This document shows positions 49,264 through 60,245 of a DNA stretch of 64,000 bases, piece after piece. The notes under the pieces were generated by a model. The model searched no databases. It was not told the DNA's origin and worked only from the letters and a program-made list of their open reading frames with translations. The stretch comes from Photobacterium profundum (GTDB lineage: Bacteria; Pseudomonadota; Gammaproteobacteria; Enterobacterales; Vibrionaceae), in contig NZ_PYOD01000019.1 in assembly GCF_003026285.1 (NCBI RefSeq), positions 1 to 64,000 of the forward strand, in the 5' to 3' direction. Each line of letters begins with the position of its first letter. Position 1 is the first letter of the stretch. A program made the position numbers and the translations under genes.

Positions 49264-52200
49264 TCACATATTAGGACGACAGTTTAGGTTAAGTAGCATT
49301 AATTCACGTAAGGCAACAGAGAACTTCGCGAATTCATGGGCTGTTCCCACTTTAAATTCTGCTAGTACACTGTTCCAGCGATGAATTGCAGTCTCGTGCA
49401 TCTCCATCCATGTCTCTATGCTTTGCTCTGCAGCTTCACCATTTTGATTACTGCTGATAACTGCCGAGGTTAGTTGGCGTTGCTGCCAATCCAGATCTTC
49501 TCTGAACGAAGCACGTGCCAATGCTTGCCAATGGTTTTCTACTGGCTGATTGTGTACTTGCTGTAAGAACCAATGCAAAGACAGTTTAGAGCCAACAACA
49601 AAGTAAACACGCGAGATATGATCAATATCTTTATCTAGCTCTTTCGCTATCTGAGCAATATCCATCGCAGAATACAGGCTGGTTAAGCGAGCAATATTGT
49701 GTGCCAGTTCAGCAGGAACACCTTGCTCGATCATTACATTAGCTTGATCGTTATGCTCTTCAACCTCTCCTGTTACAAGGTAACTTTCAAGGTTTTCTTG
49801 TAACGTATTCAAAATAGGCTGGTACAGTGCAATCTGCTGTTCTATTGCTAGTTTGCGTTCGCGATTACGTAATATCCAGCGCGTCGCACGGCGTAGCATA
49901 CGACGGCAGCGATAAAGCATTTCGTACTGCACTTCTGCTGGTACTTTATTATCTAATTCACGAATTTGACTAAAGAACGTATCAAATCGGAAGACTTCAC
50001 GCCCAACACAATAAGCTGATGAAATTTCTACAACTGTTGCTCCCGTCTCTTCTTGCAGTCGTGTGACAAAATTGCAACCCATTTCATTAGACATTTGATT
50101 CGCAAGCGATGTTGCTATCAGTTCTTTTCTCAGTGGATGTTGTTCCATTTGTGCGCGGTATTTCTCTTTAAGTTGCTTAGGGAAATACGCAGGTAGCAAA
50201 CGGGCATGGTAAGGGTCATTTGCAATCTCATCGCTAACAAGATCTTCTTTTAGCACCATTTTTCCGTAAGCGACTAATACAGCAAGCTCAGGTCGGGTCA
50301 GACCCATGCCTGATTTCTCGCGCTCAGCTAGCGTCTCATCATCTGGTAAATACTCAAGTGCTCGATCCAATTTACCTTCACGCTCTAGATGATGGATAAA
50401 ACGGATTTGCTCTTTCAGCAGCTGCACATGCTGTTGTTGCGTAACAGAAATAGATTCACTCTGACAATACGCATCATCCAGTACGATCTCTCCTACTTCG
50501 TCTTCCATGCTTTCAAGCACTTCATTACGTTGTTTATAAGTAAGATCGCCGCCAGCAACAAGGCTATTTAGCAAGATTTTAATGTTTACTTCATTATCAG
50601 AGCAGTCAACACCACCAACGTTATCAACGAAATCGGTATTCACTAAACCACCCGTTTTAGCGAATTCGACACGCCCAAGTTGGGTCATGCCCAGGTTACC
50701 GCCTTCACCAATCACTTTCGCACGTAGCTCACCACCATTAATGCGTAAACCATCATTCGCACGGTCGCCCACATCGGCATGTGTTTCAGTGGTCGCTTTA
50801 ACGTAAGTACCGATGCCACCGTTCCACAGAAGATCCACTTCCATGCGCAAAATAAGACCAATCAGCTCATTAGGTGGTACGCTTTGCTTACGTGTGCCCA
50901 AGAGTTTTTGGATCTGCGGGGTTAGTTTGATCGACTTGCTACGACGAGAGAAGATCGCCCCGCCTTCAGAGATCAAACTTTTATCGTAATCTTCCCAACT
51001 TGAACGCGGAAGATTAAATAGACGATCTCGTTCTTCCCAAGTCTTCGCTGCATCCGGATTTGGATCCAAGAAGATATGCATGTGGTTAAATGCAGCAACT
51101 AAACGCGTGTGCTTTGATAACAACATACCGTTACCAAATACGTCACCCGCCATATCACCGATACCTACACACGTGAAATCGGTAGATTGACAATCTATAC
51201 CTAGCTCACGGAAATGACGCTTAACCGATTCCCAGCCGCCTTTTGCCGTAATACCCATTTGCTTATGATCGTAACCGTTAGAGCCACCTGATGCGAATGC
51301 ATCACCTAGCCAGAAATTATAATCATCTGATACTGAGTTTGCCAAATCAGAGAACGTTGCCGTGCCTTTATCAGCAGCAACGACCAAATACGGGTCATCT
51401 TCATCATGACGAACAACATTCACTGGCGGCATTAGTTCGCCATCAATAATATTATCTGTCACATCCAGTAAGGCACGAATGAAACGCTTGTAACAACGCT
51501 GCCCTTCATTCCAAATTTCTTCACGGGTTGTCATCTGTGGCTGACGCTTACAGATGAAACCGCCCTTAGCGCCTACAGGTACAATAACGGTATTTTTAAC
51601 TTGTTGTGCTTTTACTAAGCCAAGAATTTCAGTTCGGAAGTCTTCTTGACGATCTGACCAACGCAAACCACCACGAGCTACTTTACCGCCACGTAGGTGA
51701 ACACCTTCTATATCAGGTGCGTAGACAAATATTTCAAAGAAAGGAACCGGAGCTGGAATCTCTGGAATTTTTGAAGGACGAAGCTTCAAAGATAGCCAAG
51801 GCTTTGCATTGCCCTTTTCATCTGTTTGATAATAGTTAGTACGTTGCGTTGCAAGGATCATATCCATGAAACGACGAATGATCCTGTCATCATCAAGGCT
51901 TTCTACACGATCCAACTTATCATGCAGCTTCTTAATCAGATCTTGCTCAGCTTTTGGTGAGTACTTTTTCCTTGGTTCAAAACGCAGTGTAAACAACTTC
52001 ACTAAATCACGAGCAAGATCGCTATGACTCGATAATGTTTCTTCAATGTAGTGTTGGCTGAATGGGAAACCCACTTGACGCATGTAGCGAGCATAACTAC
52101 GAATCACGGTAATTTCGCGACCCGTTAACCCTGCGCAAAGTACTAAACGGTTAAAACCATCACTTTCTAAGTTACCGTGCCAAATCGAAGAGAATGCATC

Positions 52201-54093
52201 TTGAAAACGATCTCGCGCTTCACTTAAATCAATTCCTGTACATGCGTTATGCAGCATAGAGAAATCAAGAATCCAATACACTGTGCCATTTGCTTTAACG
52301 ACTTGGTAAGGTGATTCACCAATTACACGTAAGCCAAGGTTTTCAAGCATTGGCATAACATCAGACAAGTGAATGGGCTCATCACGGTGGAAAAGCTTCA
52401 ACTTAACAAAGTGTGAATCGTTCGCTTCTTCTTGAGGGCGATAAAACAACATACCTAACTTATTGTCTTCACTCAGGCTTTCTAGCTGTTCAATATCAGC
52501 CACGGCAGAACCCGGCAGCATTTCTTCTTTATACGAACGTGGGAAAGCACGTGCATAGCTTTTACCAAGCGGAATACCTTTACTTTCACCAAAATTAGCA
52601 ATCAACGAGTTGCTTAAACGATCTTCCCAAGAAGCCGCGGCCTCAACAAGATTGTGTTCAATGGCTTTCGCATCAATATTGAAATTATTATTTTTAACTC
52701 TCACGATGTAATGGGTTCTCGCTAATGAACTTTCAGAGAAGAAAGTAGTAAATTCAACAGTCTGCTCAGAGCCAAAATAGTCTTTAAGAATTTCCTGTGT
52801 TTTACTGCGAAGTTCGGTGTTATAGCGCTCTTTTGTTACGTAAACCATACACGAGAAGAAACGACCGAATGGGTCACGTCGTACGAATAATCGCAGCAAA
52901 TCACGATCTTGCATTTGAACAACACCACAACCCACATCTAGCATTTCTTTTTCATTTGCTTGAATGAGTTCATCGCGGGGATAAGTTTCGAGTAAATTAT
53001 TTAACGCCTTCCACGAATGTGAACCTTCGGTATAGCCGCTCGCCTCAAGGATACGTGAAACGCGATCTCGAATCAGTGGAATATTCAGTGCACTCTGATG
53101 GTAAGCCGTTGACGCATAAAGCCCCACAAAGCGATGTTCACCAATAACATTGCCTTTCTCATCAAAGCGTTTAATACCGATATAATCAACATAGGCAGGA
53201 CGGTGGATTTTTGATTTACCGTTACTTTTGGTTAGAATCAAAATGTCGTGCTTACGTGCTTCGATACGGGCTGATTCTGGTAAATCAGATAATAGTAAGC
53301 AATGCTCTTTATCTGTCTTATTTAATAACCCTAAACCAGTTTCATCACTTGGACAAAGCTTGTAATCCCCTTCTATAGGGTTTAAATCATATTGGTGATA
53401 ACCCATGAACATGAAGTTATGACGTGTTAACCAATTAATGAATTCGACAGCTTCTTCGCGATGAACATCATTTACTGGCAAATCTGCTGTTGTAAGATCC
53501 TGAGCAATGTCTTGCATCTTATCTTGCATTGCCTGCCAGTCGTTCACAACCAGATCAATATCACTTAGCACATGTTCTAATTCTTTTTTGAGTGCTTGCA
53601 TCTCTTCTTTGCTGGTTAGGCGATCAACTTCAATATGGAAAAGTGTTTGGTAATCACCCTGCTTACCACATGCTTCTACAATATTACCGTCTTCATCACG
53701 CTTGAAGAAGTACGGACCATTAAGCATAAGGTGGCTACTAATATCTAGACGGTTCAATGTCATTCGCACTGAATCAACAAGGAACGGACAATCTGGCGTT
53801 ACAATTTCAACCACAGTATGTGTTGACTGCCATCCGTATCGACTAAGTGTTGGGTTGTATACTCGGACAGAGCTTTGTTCAGGTTTGTTTTGCATCAAAT
53901 GGTGCCATAAGCTAAGTACAGCACCATATAAATCAGATTCATTCCGTTGAAGCAGATCATCATCTGCCAGTTGCCCTAACAATCGTTGAGCAAAAACATC
54001 CACTAATGACTGCTGAGGGGCTTCAATCTTATTCTGGATTAAGCCATATACCTTCTCAAGCAGTACCGGCACTATCGGATCGGGTGCGGTCAT
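49264..54093 (-). CDS. NAD-specific glutamate dehydrogenase, large (180 kDa) type
   Basis: A 1609-residue enzyme of the large NAD-dependent GDH family (Pseudomonas GdhB class), which deaminates glutamate to 2-oxoglutarate and ammonia. N-terminal ACT-like regulatory domains span about residues 1-700. The catalytic core is marked by RGGLRWSDR and VPVGAKGGF, and the Rossmann part contains GIGDMAGDVFGNGML. The C-terminal helical domain ends CRPNM. Length and motifs are intact. Single-gene unit with its own terminator; allosteric control by amino acids is known for this family. Confidence 0.96.
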   Translation of the reverse strand: MTAPDPIVPVLLEKVYGLIQNKIEAPQQSLVDVFAQRLLGQLADDDLLQRNESDLYGAVLSLWHHLMQNKPEQSSVRVYNPTLSRYGWQSTHTVVEIVTPDCPFLVDSVRMTLNRLDISSHLMLNGPYFFKRDEDGNIVEACGKQGDYQTLFHIEVDRLTSKEEMQALKKELEHVLSDIDLVVNDWQAMQDKMQDIAQDLTTADLPVNDVHREEAVEFINWLTRHNFMFMGYHQYDLNPIEGDYKLCPSDETGLGLLNKTDKEHCLLLSDLPESARIEARKHDILILTKSNGKSKIHRPAYVDYIGIKRFDEKGNVIGEHRFVGLYASTAYHQSALNIPLIRDRVSRILEASGYTEGSHSWKALNNLLETYPRDELIQANEKEMLDVGCGVVQMQDRDLLRLFVRRDPFGRFFSCMVYVTKERYNTELRSKTQEILKDYFGSEQTVEFTTFFSESSLARTHYIVRVKNNNFNIDAKAIEHNLVEAAASWEDRLSNSLIANFGESKGIPLGKSYARAFPRSYKEEMLPGSAVADIEQLESLSEDNKLGMLFYRPQEEANDSHFVKLKLFHRDEPIHLSDVMPMLENLGLRVIGESPYQVVKANGTVYWILDFSMLHNACTGIDLSEARDRFQDAFSSIWHGNLESDGFNRLVLCAGLTGREITVIRSYARYMRQVGFPFSQHYIEETLSSHSDLARDLVKLFTLRFEPRKKYSPKAEQDLIKKLHDKLDRVESLDDDRIIRRFMDMILATQRTNYYQTDEKGNAKPWLSLKLRPSKIPEIPAPVPFFEIFVYAPDIEGVHLRGGKVARGGLRWSDRQEDFRTEILGLVKAQQVKNTVIVPVGAKGGFICKRQPQMTTREEIWNEGQRCYKRFIRALLDVTDNIIDGELMPPVNVVRHDEDDPYLVVAADKGTATFSDLANSVSDDYNFWLGDAFASGGSNGYDHKQMGITAKGGWESVKRHFRELGIDCQSTDFTCVGIGDMAGDVFGNGMLLSKHTRLVAAFNHMHIFLDPNPDAAKTWEERDRLFNLPRSSWEDYDKSLISEGGAIFSRRSKSIKLTPQIQKLLGTRKQSVPPNELIGLILRMEVDLLWNGGIGTYVKATTETHADVGDRANDGLRINGGELRAKVIGEGGNLGMTQLGRVEFAKTGGLVNTDFVDNVGGVDCSDNEVNIKILLNSLVAGGDLTYKQRNEVLESMEDEVGEIVLDDAYCQSESISVTQQQHVQLLKEQIRFIHHLEREGKLDRALEYLPDDETLAEREKSGMGLTRPELAVLVAYGKMVLKEDLVSDEIANDPYHARLLPAYFPKQLKEKYRAQMEQHPLRKELIATSLANQMSNEMGCNFVTRLQEETGATVVEISSAYCVGREVFRFDTFFSQIRELDNKVPAEVQYEMLYRCRRMLRRATRWILRNRERKLAIEQQIALYQPILNTLQENLESYLVTGEVEEHNDQANVMIEQGVPAELAHNIARLTSLYSAMDIAQIAKELDKDIDHISRVYFVVGSKLSLHWFLQQVHNQPVENHWQALARASFREDLDWQQRQLTSAVISSNQNGEAAEQSIETWMEMHETAIHRWNSVLAEFKVGTAHEFAKFSVALRELMLLNLNCRPNM

Positions 54094-54524
54094 AGCAATT
54101 GCTCCATCATTATTATGTTTATAGTTCAGTATAGGGGGGTTTGAACGCTTTAGCGTGGTAGCTATTGTAGGGGGTTTTGTTGCAAAATGGTTACGTTAAT
54201 TACACTGTAAAGAGAAGAAAAAATCGAATATGTGACTAAGGTTAAGATTTTGGCTGGCGGTTCTATCTAGCTAGATGCATATAAGCAGTAAGGCACTTCC
54301 ATTCCCTTGATCATTGGTCTAACCAATTATTTCATCTATCAATTTTTCTAATAGCGAGAACAAATTTTATGAGGGAGATAGCTAATTGATATAAATAACT
54401 AGACAATCATAATGGGTGAATACTTATTAAAATGTTAATAAGTTGGTGTTATGAATTCGCCAAAAATATGCTTGCCTCAATAAGTAAAAACAAACCTGTC
54501 TTTAATACGAACAATATAATCGAT
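54094..54524. other. Intergenic region upstream of NAD-GDH gene
   Basis: About 430 bases between the divergently oriented ends (GDH start, DUF2835 stop). No gene. A TCTAGCTAGA palindrome lies near 54266. Probably holds the GDH promoter. Confidence 0.4.
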
Positions 54525-54743
54525 TTAGATCTGCTCTATATTTTCAAATTTATTCTGTGCATTCACTTTTAACCTAAAACGCCCTCTTACACCTAACTGG
54601 CTTAGGTATGGACGAAAACGCAATGCTGGCAATTGAAGTTTAAGTCCACTATCCGTTACAACAAGTACCGTGCTAGCGGCACCAGAATAATGGTTAAGAT
54701 AAGACTGATAGCTAATGTTCATCGAAAATGTATACGTCGTCAT
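54525..54743 (-). CDS. DUF2835 family protein
   Basis: A 72-residue protein beginning MTTYTFSMNISYQSYLNHYSG and continuing with LQLPALRFRPYLSQLGVRG, the DUF2835 pattern. A small beta-rich protein of unknown function found next to pepN in vibrios. ATG 54743 preferred over an ATG four codons earlier. Confidence 0.8.
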   Translation of the reverse strand: MTTYTFSMNISYQSYLNHYSGAASTVLVVTDSGLKLQLPALRFRPYLSQLGVRGRFRLKVNAQNKFENIEQI

Positions 54744-54788
54744 GGTACCGTACAAAAATAAAAGAAAAAACGTAAAGGATCATAAAAT

Positions 54789-54811
54789 AGAGCCTCTTCG
54801 TTAGAGGCTCT
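54789..54811 (-). terminator. pepN terminator
   Basis: AGAGCCTCT and AGAGGCTCT pair around TCGTT, 24 bases after the pepN stop, with T-rich sequence following on the - strand. Confidence 0.8.
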
Positions 54812-54834
54812 TATTACAAAGCTAAATCAGATAC

Positions 54835-57462
54835 TTATTGATCCAGCGCCTTCTGCACTTTTTCGAATAGATCGTTAGCAAGGTTTTCAAGCTTCGCTAT
54901 TTTTTCTAATTCTGCTCGCATTAAGGCCTGACGCTGCTCATCATACAAACGGTACTTCAAGAACGGTTCAATCAAGCGTGAAGCAACTTGTGGATTACTG
55001 GCGTTCAATGCTGTTAGAATTTCGGTCAAGAACTCATAACCAGAGCCGTTCTTTGCGTGGAAGCGAACGGGATTATTAGCACAAAAGCTTGCAACCAAGT
55101 TACGGGTTCGATTCGGGTTCTTCAAATCAAATGCAGGGTGAGACATTGTTTGACGTACATTAGCTAGTGAGTCTGATGCAGGGTTAGCACCTTGCAACAT
55201 GAACCACTTATCCATTACTAAGCCATCATGTGTCCATTTGTCACTAAAATCTGTCATTTGCTCTGCACGGCATGGTAATTCTGCATTATTTGCAGCAGCC
55301 ATTGATGCCATAGTATCAGTCATATTATCTGAAGATACATATTGCTCTGCAACTAACGTATTGCCTTTATCTGTATGAGCAAGATAAGAAAGACAACGGT
55401 TACGCAGTGCGCGTTTAGCCATGGCTTCATGGGCTAAATCATACTCACCCTGTGAAAGAGAGCGATAGATAGCGGTTAATTCATCTTCTAGTGCATAAGC
55501 CAAGATCGACGTGATCTTACCGACAGCCGCATTGATCGCATCAACATCAACGATCTTATACCAACCGGCAATCTCATTTTCACTTGGTAATGCTAGCATT
55601 TCAGCAATAAATGCAGGATCCAATTTCTCGTCTAATAGCGCACCACGGAAAGCATCAATAACGGACTCGGGGAATTCGACTTCTGCACCTTGTTGAACAT
55701 TGGTAACATTTGCACGAATGTACTTAGCAAGTAGCATTTGACCTGCGTCCCAACGTGCAAACTCATTTCGTGCATTCACCATCAAGAACACTAATTCTTC
55801 ATCAGAATAGTTATACTCCAGTACAACGGGCGCAGAAAATTCACGGAGTAATGAAATAACCGGTTTTTCATTTACATTATCAAATTCAAAGATTTGTTTA
55901 GTTTCAGTCACGTTAAGTACGTGATGAATTGGCTTACCATTGCACTCTAATACAATAACATTGCCTACGCTGTCATATAATTCGATATCCATCGGGATAT
56001 GAAGCGGAAGTTTAACGTCTTGCCCAGCTGTTGGTGCTGTATTTTGCTCAATAGTGACAAGGTAACGTTTCTGTTCTGCGTTATAATCGGTTGTAACCGT
56101 CACGACAGGTGTGCCCGCTTGGCTGTACCAACGACGGAACAGAGTCAGATCAACTCCCGAAGCATCTTCCATTGCTTGGGCAAAATCATCACATGTTGCC
56201 GCTGTACCATCATGACGTTCAAAGTACAGTTTGATACCTGCTTGGAATTTATCTTCACCCAATAAAGTATGCATCATACGAATGACTTCACTACCCTTCT
56301 CATACACTGTTAACGTATAGAAGTTATTCATCTCAATCACTTTTTCAGGGCGAATAGGATGAGACATAGGACCACGATCTTCAGCAAATTGAGGACCACG
56401 CATAATACGAACATTTTGAATACGATTAACGGCACGAGAACCAAGATCAGAAGAGAACTCTTGATCACGGAAAACCGTTAGCCCTTCTTTTAAACTCAAC
56501 TGGAACCAGTCACGACAAGTAACACGGTTACCCGTCCAGTTGTGGAAATACTCATGACCAATTACCGCTTCAATACCTTGATAGTCAGTATCGGTTGCTG
56601 TTTTTGAATTGGCTAAAACAAACTTAGAGTTAAAAACGTTTAAGCCTTTGTTCTCCATTGCGCCCATGTTGAAGAAATCAACAGCAACAATCATGTAGAT
56701 ATCAAGATCATATTCTAAGCCGAAACGTTCTTCGTCCCACTTCATTGAATTAATAAGTGAAACCATCGCGTAATCTGCACGATCAAGATTACCCTTATCA
56801 ACGAATATTTCTAACTCAACATCACGACCGCTCATGGTTGTGAATTTATCACGCAGTACATCGAAGTCACCGGCAACAAGTGCAAACAGGTAAGAAGGTT
56901 TGGGGAATGGGTCTTGCCACTGTACCCAATGTCGGCCATTGTCTAAATCACCTTCAGCAACACGGTTACCGTTACTTAATAAATAAGGGAAGTTTGCTTT
57001 ATCAGCAATCACTTTTGTCGTGAAACGAGCAAGTACATCAGGACGATCAAGATAATAAGTAATTCGACGGAAACCCTCAGCTTCACACTGAGTACAAAAA
57101 CCACCACCCGACTTATACAAACCTTCAAGCAATGTATTAGCTTCTGGATTAACTAATGTTTCGATTGTTAGGTCAAAACTTGCAGGCAAACTGCGTAGCG
57201 TTAATGTTGATTCTGACACATCATAATCAGACCATGCTGTGCCATTTACTTCTACGCGAACTAACTCTAACCCATCACCATTTAACACTAACGCCGTATC
57301 GGTTTCGACTTGGCGAACAACCTTGCTGACTGCAACAATGTGTGTTGCTGTATCATGCAGGTCAAATTCAAAATCAATATCGGTAATTGTATAGTCTGGC
57401 TTTATGTAATCTGCACGGTACTTTGCTTTAGGGCTTGCTGTTTGTGTCGATAATTCGCTCAT
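54835..57462 (-). CDS. pepN: Aminopeptidase N
   Basis: An 875-residue M1 metallopeptidase. GAMENKGL (GxMEN exopeptidase motif) and the zinc site HEYFH (HExxH in VIGHEYFHNW) with the second Glu 19 residues on (SLKEGLTVF) are intact. It removes N-terminal residues from peptides in the cytoplasm. C-terminal helical domain complete. Monocistronic, with a terminator before the DUF2835 gene. Confidence 0.98.
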   Translation of the reverse strand: MSELSTQTASPKAKYRADYIKPDYTITDIDFEFDLHDTATHIVAVSKVVRQVETDTALVLNGDGLELVRVEVNGTAWSDYDVSESTLTLRSLPASFDLTIETLVNPEANTLLEGLYKSGGGFCTQCEAEGFRRITYYLDRPDVLARFTTKVIADKANFPYLLSNGNRVAEGDLDNGRHWVQWQDPFPKPSYLFALVAGDFDVLRDKFTTMSGRDVELEIFVDKGNLDRADYAMVSLINSMKWDEERFGLEYDLDIYMIVAVDFFNMGAMENKGLNVFNSKFVLANSKTATDTDYQGIEAVIGHEYFHNWTGNRVTCRDWFQLSLKEGLTVFRDQEFSSDLGSRAVNRIQNVRIMRGPQFAEDRGPMSHPIRPEKVIEMNNFYTLTVYEKGSEVIRMMHTLLGEDKFQAGIKLYFERHDGTAATCDDFAQAMEDASGVDLTLFRRWYSQAGTPVVTVTTDYNAEQKRYLVTIEQNTAPTAGQDVKLPLHIPMDIELYDSVGNVIVLECNGKPIHHVLNVTETKQIFEFDNVNEKPVISLLREFSAPVVLEYNYSDEELVFLMVNARNEFARWDAGQMLLAKYIRANVTNVQQGAEVEFPESVIDAFRGALLDEKLDPAFIAEMLALPSENEIAGWYKIVDVDAINAAVGKITSILAYALEDELTAIYRSLSQGEYDLAHEAMAKRALRNRCLSYLAHTDKGNTLVAEQYVSSDNMTDTMASMAAANNAELPCRAEQMTDFSDKWTHDGLVMDKWFMLQGANPASDSLANVRQTMSHPAFDLKNPNRTRNLVASFCANNPVRFHAKNGSGYEFLTEILTALNASNPQVASRLIEPFLKYRLYDEQRQALMRAELEKIAKLENLANDLFEKVQKALDQ

Positions 57463-58047
57463 TATTTTTTATTCCTTTGTTATCCGCTAGAACAAGAAGT
57501 CCTCACTCTAAACGACTGACGCCTGTCATTATTATTCTGCCTTTATGGCACTCAAACAAGAATTAATGTCAACTATACTCGTAAACTCATGCTTTTGTCG
57601 CTTCAGTGCGTAATAATTCAGCTAAAAATAAAGACTTATACCCAAGCTACCTCAAGATGCAGGATTCAGAGTGATCTCAGCGTATTTAATTCAAGGAAAA
57701 TGTGTGTAGTAATGGCATTCCCTTTCAAACACATTTGACACAGAAGTAGATACGCTGAATCACTCCGAAGGGCGAGTTTTGTTGGGCTCTATGCGGTGTT
57801 ACTTATTTTCAACGTAGGATGACTAGGTCTATAAATAAGCGCCTTGCCTAGAGCCCAACAAATTCTCGCTGAAACGAGCATCTTGAGGTAACTTGGGTAT
57901 AACTCAACGTTATTGTTCAAATAATAACTGAACGCGCCCTCAATTCTTTTTTATAAACTGATATTGCATTTATTTTTCATATTTCATATCAAATCAGGCT
58001 CAAAATAATGTAAAATTTCCGGATTGCATTAAACAGCAGCATTAGAT
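57463..58047. other. Divergent pepN-pncB intergenic region
   Basis: About 585 bases between divergent genes. It holds the 265-base repeat element at 57637-57901 and, outside it, the presumed promoters of pepN (left) and pncB (right, near 57950-58020). No gene. Confidence 0.6.
57637..57901. repeat. Long palindromic (MITE-like) repeat, family member 2
   Basis: 24-base terminal arms starting TATACCCAAGCTACCTC and ending AGGTAACTTGGGTATA match at 23 of 24 positions as inverted repeats. Inside lie nested inverted pairs, such as GTGATCTCAGCGTAT with its near-complement (57674-57755) and TTGTTGGGCTCT with AGAGCCCAACAA (57780-57862). No open reading frame. The arms are the same as in 34592-34658. 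A miniature inverted-repeat type element is likely. Confidence 0.85.
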
Positions 58048-59265
58048 ATGAATCACACAAAACTCATTGGGATTATTGACTCCCTACTTGATACCGATGC
58101 GTATAAGCTGCACATGCAGCAAGCGATTTATCATCAATACCCACACGTAGAAGCCGTTGCTGAATTTCATTGCCGAAGCAAAGAAGATCTCCGCCCCTAC
58201 GCCAAAGCAATTCAAGCGCAAATTCAACACATCTCAACATTGTCATTTGCACAAAAAGAGTTAGATTACCTTGCATCACTCTCTTTCTTCAAGAAAGACT
58301 ACCTTACTTATTTAAAAGACTTTTCACTCAACAGTGACCAAGTAACAGTTGATGATTCAGGTGATCAACTTTCAATCAAGATTAAGGGCAAGTGGATTGA
58401 TATCATTTTATGGGAAGTCCCATTACTTGCTATCATATGCGAAATTCGTTCATCCATTTGTTACCCACACTCCACCGCAGATGACGCAATTGCACAGCTT
58501 AAAACTAAGATCGAACGTTTTTACCAAAATGCTAAAACGGTAGATGATGAGACACAAACCGTCACAGATTTAAGTCAATTTTCCCTAATTGATTTTGGTA
58601 GCCGTCGACGTTTCTCTAAAGATGTACATCATAAAGTTGTCGACTATTTAGCAGAAAATGTACCTGAGTTTAAAGGGACATCGAATTACCATTTGGCTCG
58701 AACACGTGGTTTAACTCCTTTTGGTACACAAGCACATGAATGGTTTCAAGCTCACCAACAATTAACCGGTGAACTTGCCGATTCGCAACAATTAGCACTA
58801 AATCGATGGCTACAAGAGTACCCAGATTCGCTAGGTATAGCCCTAACCGATTGCATAAATACTGATGCATTTTTGCGTGATTTTAACCAAGAGTTATCTG
58901 AACGTTTTGTCGGATTACGCCACGATAGCGGCGACCCAATTGCTTGGGGTGAAAAAGCTATTAAACATTATGAATCTTTGGGCATTGATTTAAAGACAAA
59001 ATCTTTGATCTTTTCAGATAGCTTAACATTGGATAAAGCACTTTGTATTTACAAACACTTTGCCCATCGTATTAATGTTAGCTTTGGTATTGGAACACAA
59101 CTAACGTGTGATTTACCGAGTGTTGAAACATTGAATGTTGTGTTAAAGCTGACGCAATGTGAAGGTCGACCAGTGGCTAAAATATCCGATGAACCAGGTA
59201 AAATCATGTGCAGAGATGAAGATTATTTAACGCAGCTTCGCCAAGCATTTAAAATAGCAAACTAA
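58048..59265 (+). CDS. pncB: Nicotinate phosphoribosyltransferase
   Basis: A 405-residue enzyme (E. coli 400) with LLDTDAYKLHMQQAIYHQYP, DFGSRRRFS and a GTSNYHLA segment; the following RHDSGDP is the phosphoribosyl-binding loop. It converts nicotinate and PRPP, with ATP, to nicotinate mononucleotide in NAD salvage. The catalytic His is in the GTSNYHLA loop. Terminator follows. Confidence 0.97.
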   Translation: MNHTKLIGIIDSLLDTDAYKLHMQQAIYHQYPHVEAVAEFHCRSKEDLRPYAKAIQAQIQHISTLSFAQKELDYLASLSFFKKDYLTYLKDFSLNSDQVTVDDSGDQLSIKIKGKWIDIILWEVPLLAIICEIRSSICYPHSTADDAIAQLKTKIERFYQNAKTVDDETQTVTDLSQFSLIDFGSRRRFSKDVHHKVVDYLAENVPEFKGTSNYHLARTRGLTPFGTQAHEWFQAHQQLTGELADSQQLALNRWLQEYPDSLGIALTDCINTDAFLRDFNQELSERFVGLRHDSGDPIAWGEKAIKHYESLGIDLKTKSLIFSDSLTLDKALCIYKHFAHRINVSFGIGTQLTCDLPSVETLNVVLKLTQCEGRPVAKISDEPGKIMCRDEDYLTQLRQAFKIAN

Positions 59266-59294
59266 ATACTATCTATTTTTACACGGCTTTATAC

Positions 59295-59323
59295 AAAAAA
59301 CTCGTCATGATGACGAGTTTTTT
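59295..59323. terminator. pncB terminator
   Basis: AAAAAACTCGTCA and TGACGAGTTTTTT form a perfect 13-bp stem around TGA; symmetrical tracts make it bidirectional, serving pncB and the convergent gene at 59349. Confidence 0.9.
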
Positions 59324-59348
59324 GTATGTTATGTATTAAACTACACCA

Positions 59349-60011
59349 CTATTCTCGCTGCATAACCGCTTCCATACCAAATTGTGTATTAGACAGTGTT
59401 AATGTATCTGAACCTAAAAGAAACTGGCTATCTTGCTGACCACCTTCGTAAATCAAAACAATATGATCATCTTCCAAATAATAAATTCCACGGTGTTCTT
59501 TCTTTTTACCCTCATTATTCGATACTTCAGCCGAAAATAAGAAGTCAGGTCGTAATGAAATAGATAATTCAGAAATACCTTCCGCAACGTCTCGCCCCGA
59601 AATTTTCGATGAGCGCCATTCACCCGGTAAATTTTCTGGCGCTAACTTAGTGAATCGAGCACCGTCTAAAATAAATTGATTATACGTAAGCATATAATTA
59701 TGGTTTTGTTCTAACTGCCCTTCAGAAGAAAATACAATATTCGTTTCATCAACATCGTATTTACCCGCCCACTCATCAACCGAGCCATCGACGCGTAATA
59801 ACCGAATAATAAAATTATAAGACGACTTGAATTTAATATTCATCGCCCGATAACTTTCTCCCTCACTTTCAATACCATCATCAGTGGTACTAAACCAATA
59901 CCAATCACCTAATAATAGAGGGTAATCAAATTCAGTCAGATCATCGGCAACAGAGTTAACACTGAAGCAGCTAAAGAAAAGTATAAAAGCCACCATATAC
60001 GATTTATACAT
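59349..60011 (-). CDS. Secreted protein, unknown (220 aa)
   Basis: A 220-residue protein with a signal peptide (residues 1-22, cleavage near SVADD). The mature part has two similar beta-rich halves: GDWYWFSTTDDG with YDVDETNIVFSSEG, and GEWRSSKISG with YYLEDDHIVLIYEG. So it is likely a duplicated lipocalin-like or TTR-like domain. No family recognised. Convergent with pncB. Confidence 0.65.
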   Translation of the reverse strand: MYKSYMVAFILFFSCFSVNSVADDLTEFDYPLLLGDWYWFSTTDDGIESEGESYRAMNIKFKSSYNFIIRLLRVDGSVDEWAGKYDVDETNIVFSSEGQLEQNHNYMLTYNQFILDGARFTKLAPENLPGEWRSSKISGRDVAEGISELSISLRPDFLFSAEVSNNEGKKKEHRGIYYLEDDHIVLIYEGGQQDSQFLLGSDTLTLSNTQFGMEAVMQRE

Positions 60012-60196
60012 GTCTCAACTCCCGAAAAAATGACCTATATAAACCTTAGATGCCAATGCTCTTTTCTGCTGAAAAATATGATTTATGTCACAGTATAAAC
60101 TCGGAGCTTCTCAGTTATAAGACAACGATTATCAATAGAAGAGTGATGAGAAAATGTAAATAATCAGCAGGCTGTGTCGTGCTATCGACACAAATA

Positions 60197-60228
60197 AAAA
60201 CGGCACTGCTTTTAAGCAGTGCCGTTTT
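60197..60228 (-). terminator. prc terminator
   Basis: AAAACGGCACTGCT and AGCAGTGCCGTTTT pair perfectly around TTTA, just after the prc stop. Confidence 0.92.
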
Positions 60229-60245
60229 ATAATTTATTACCGCAA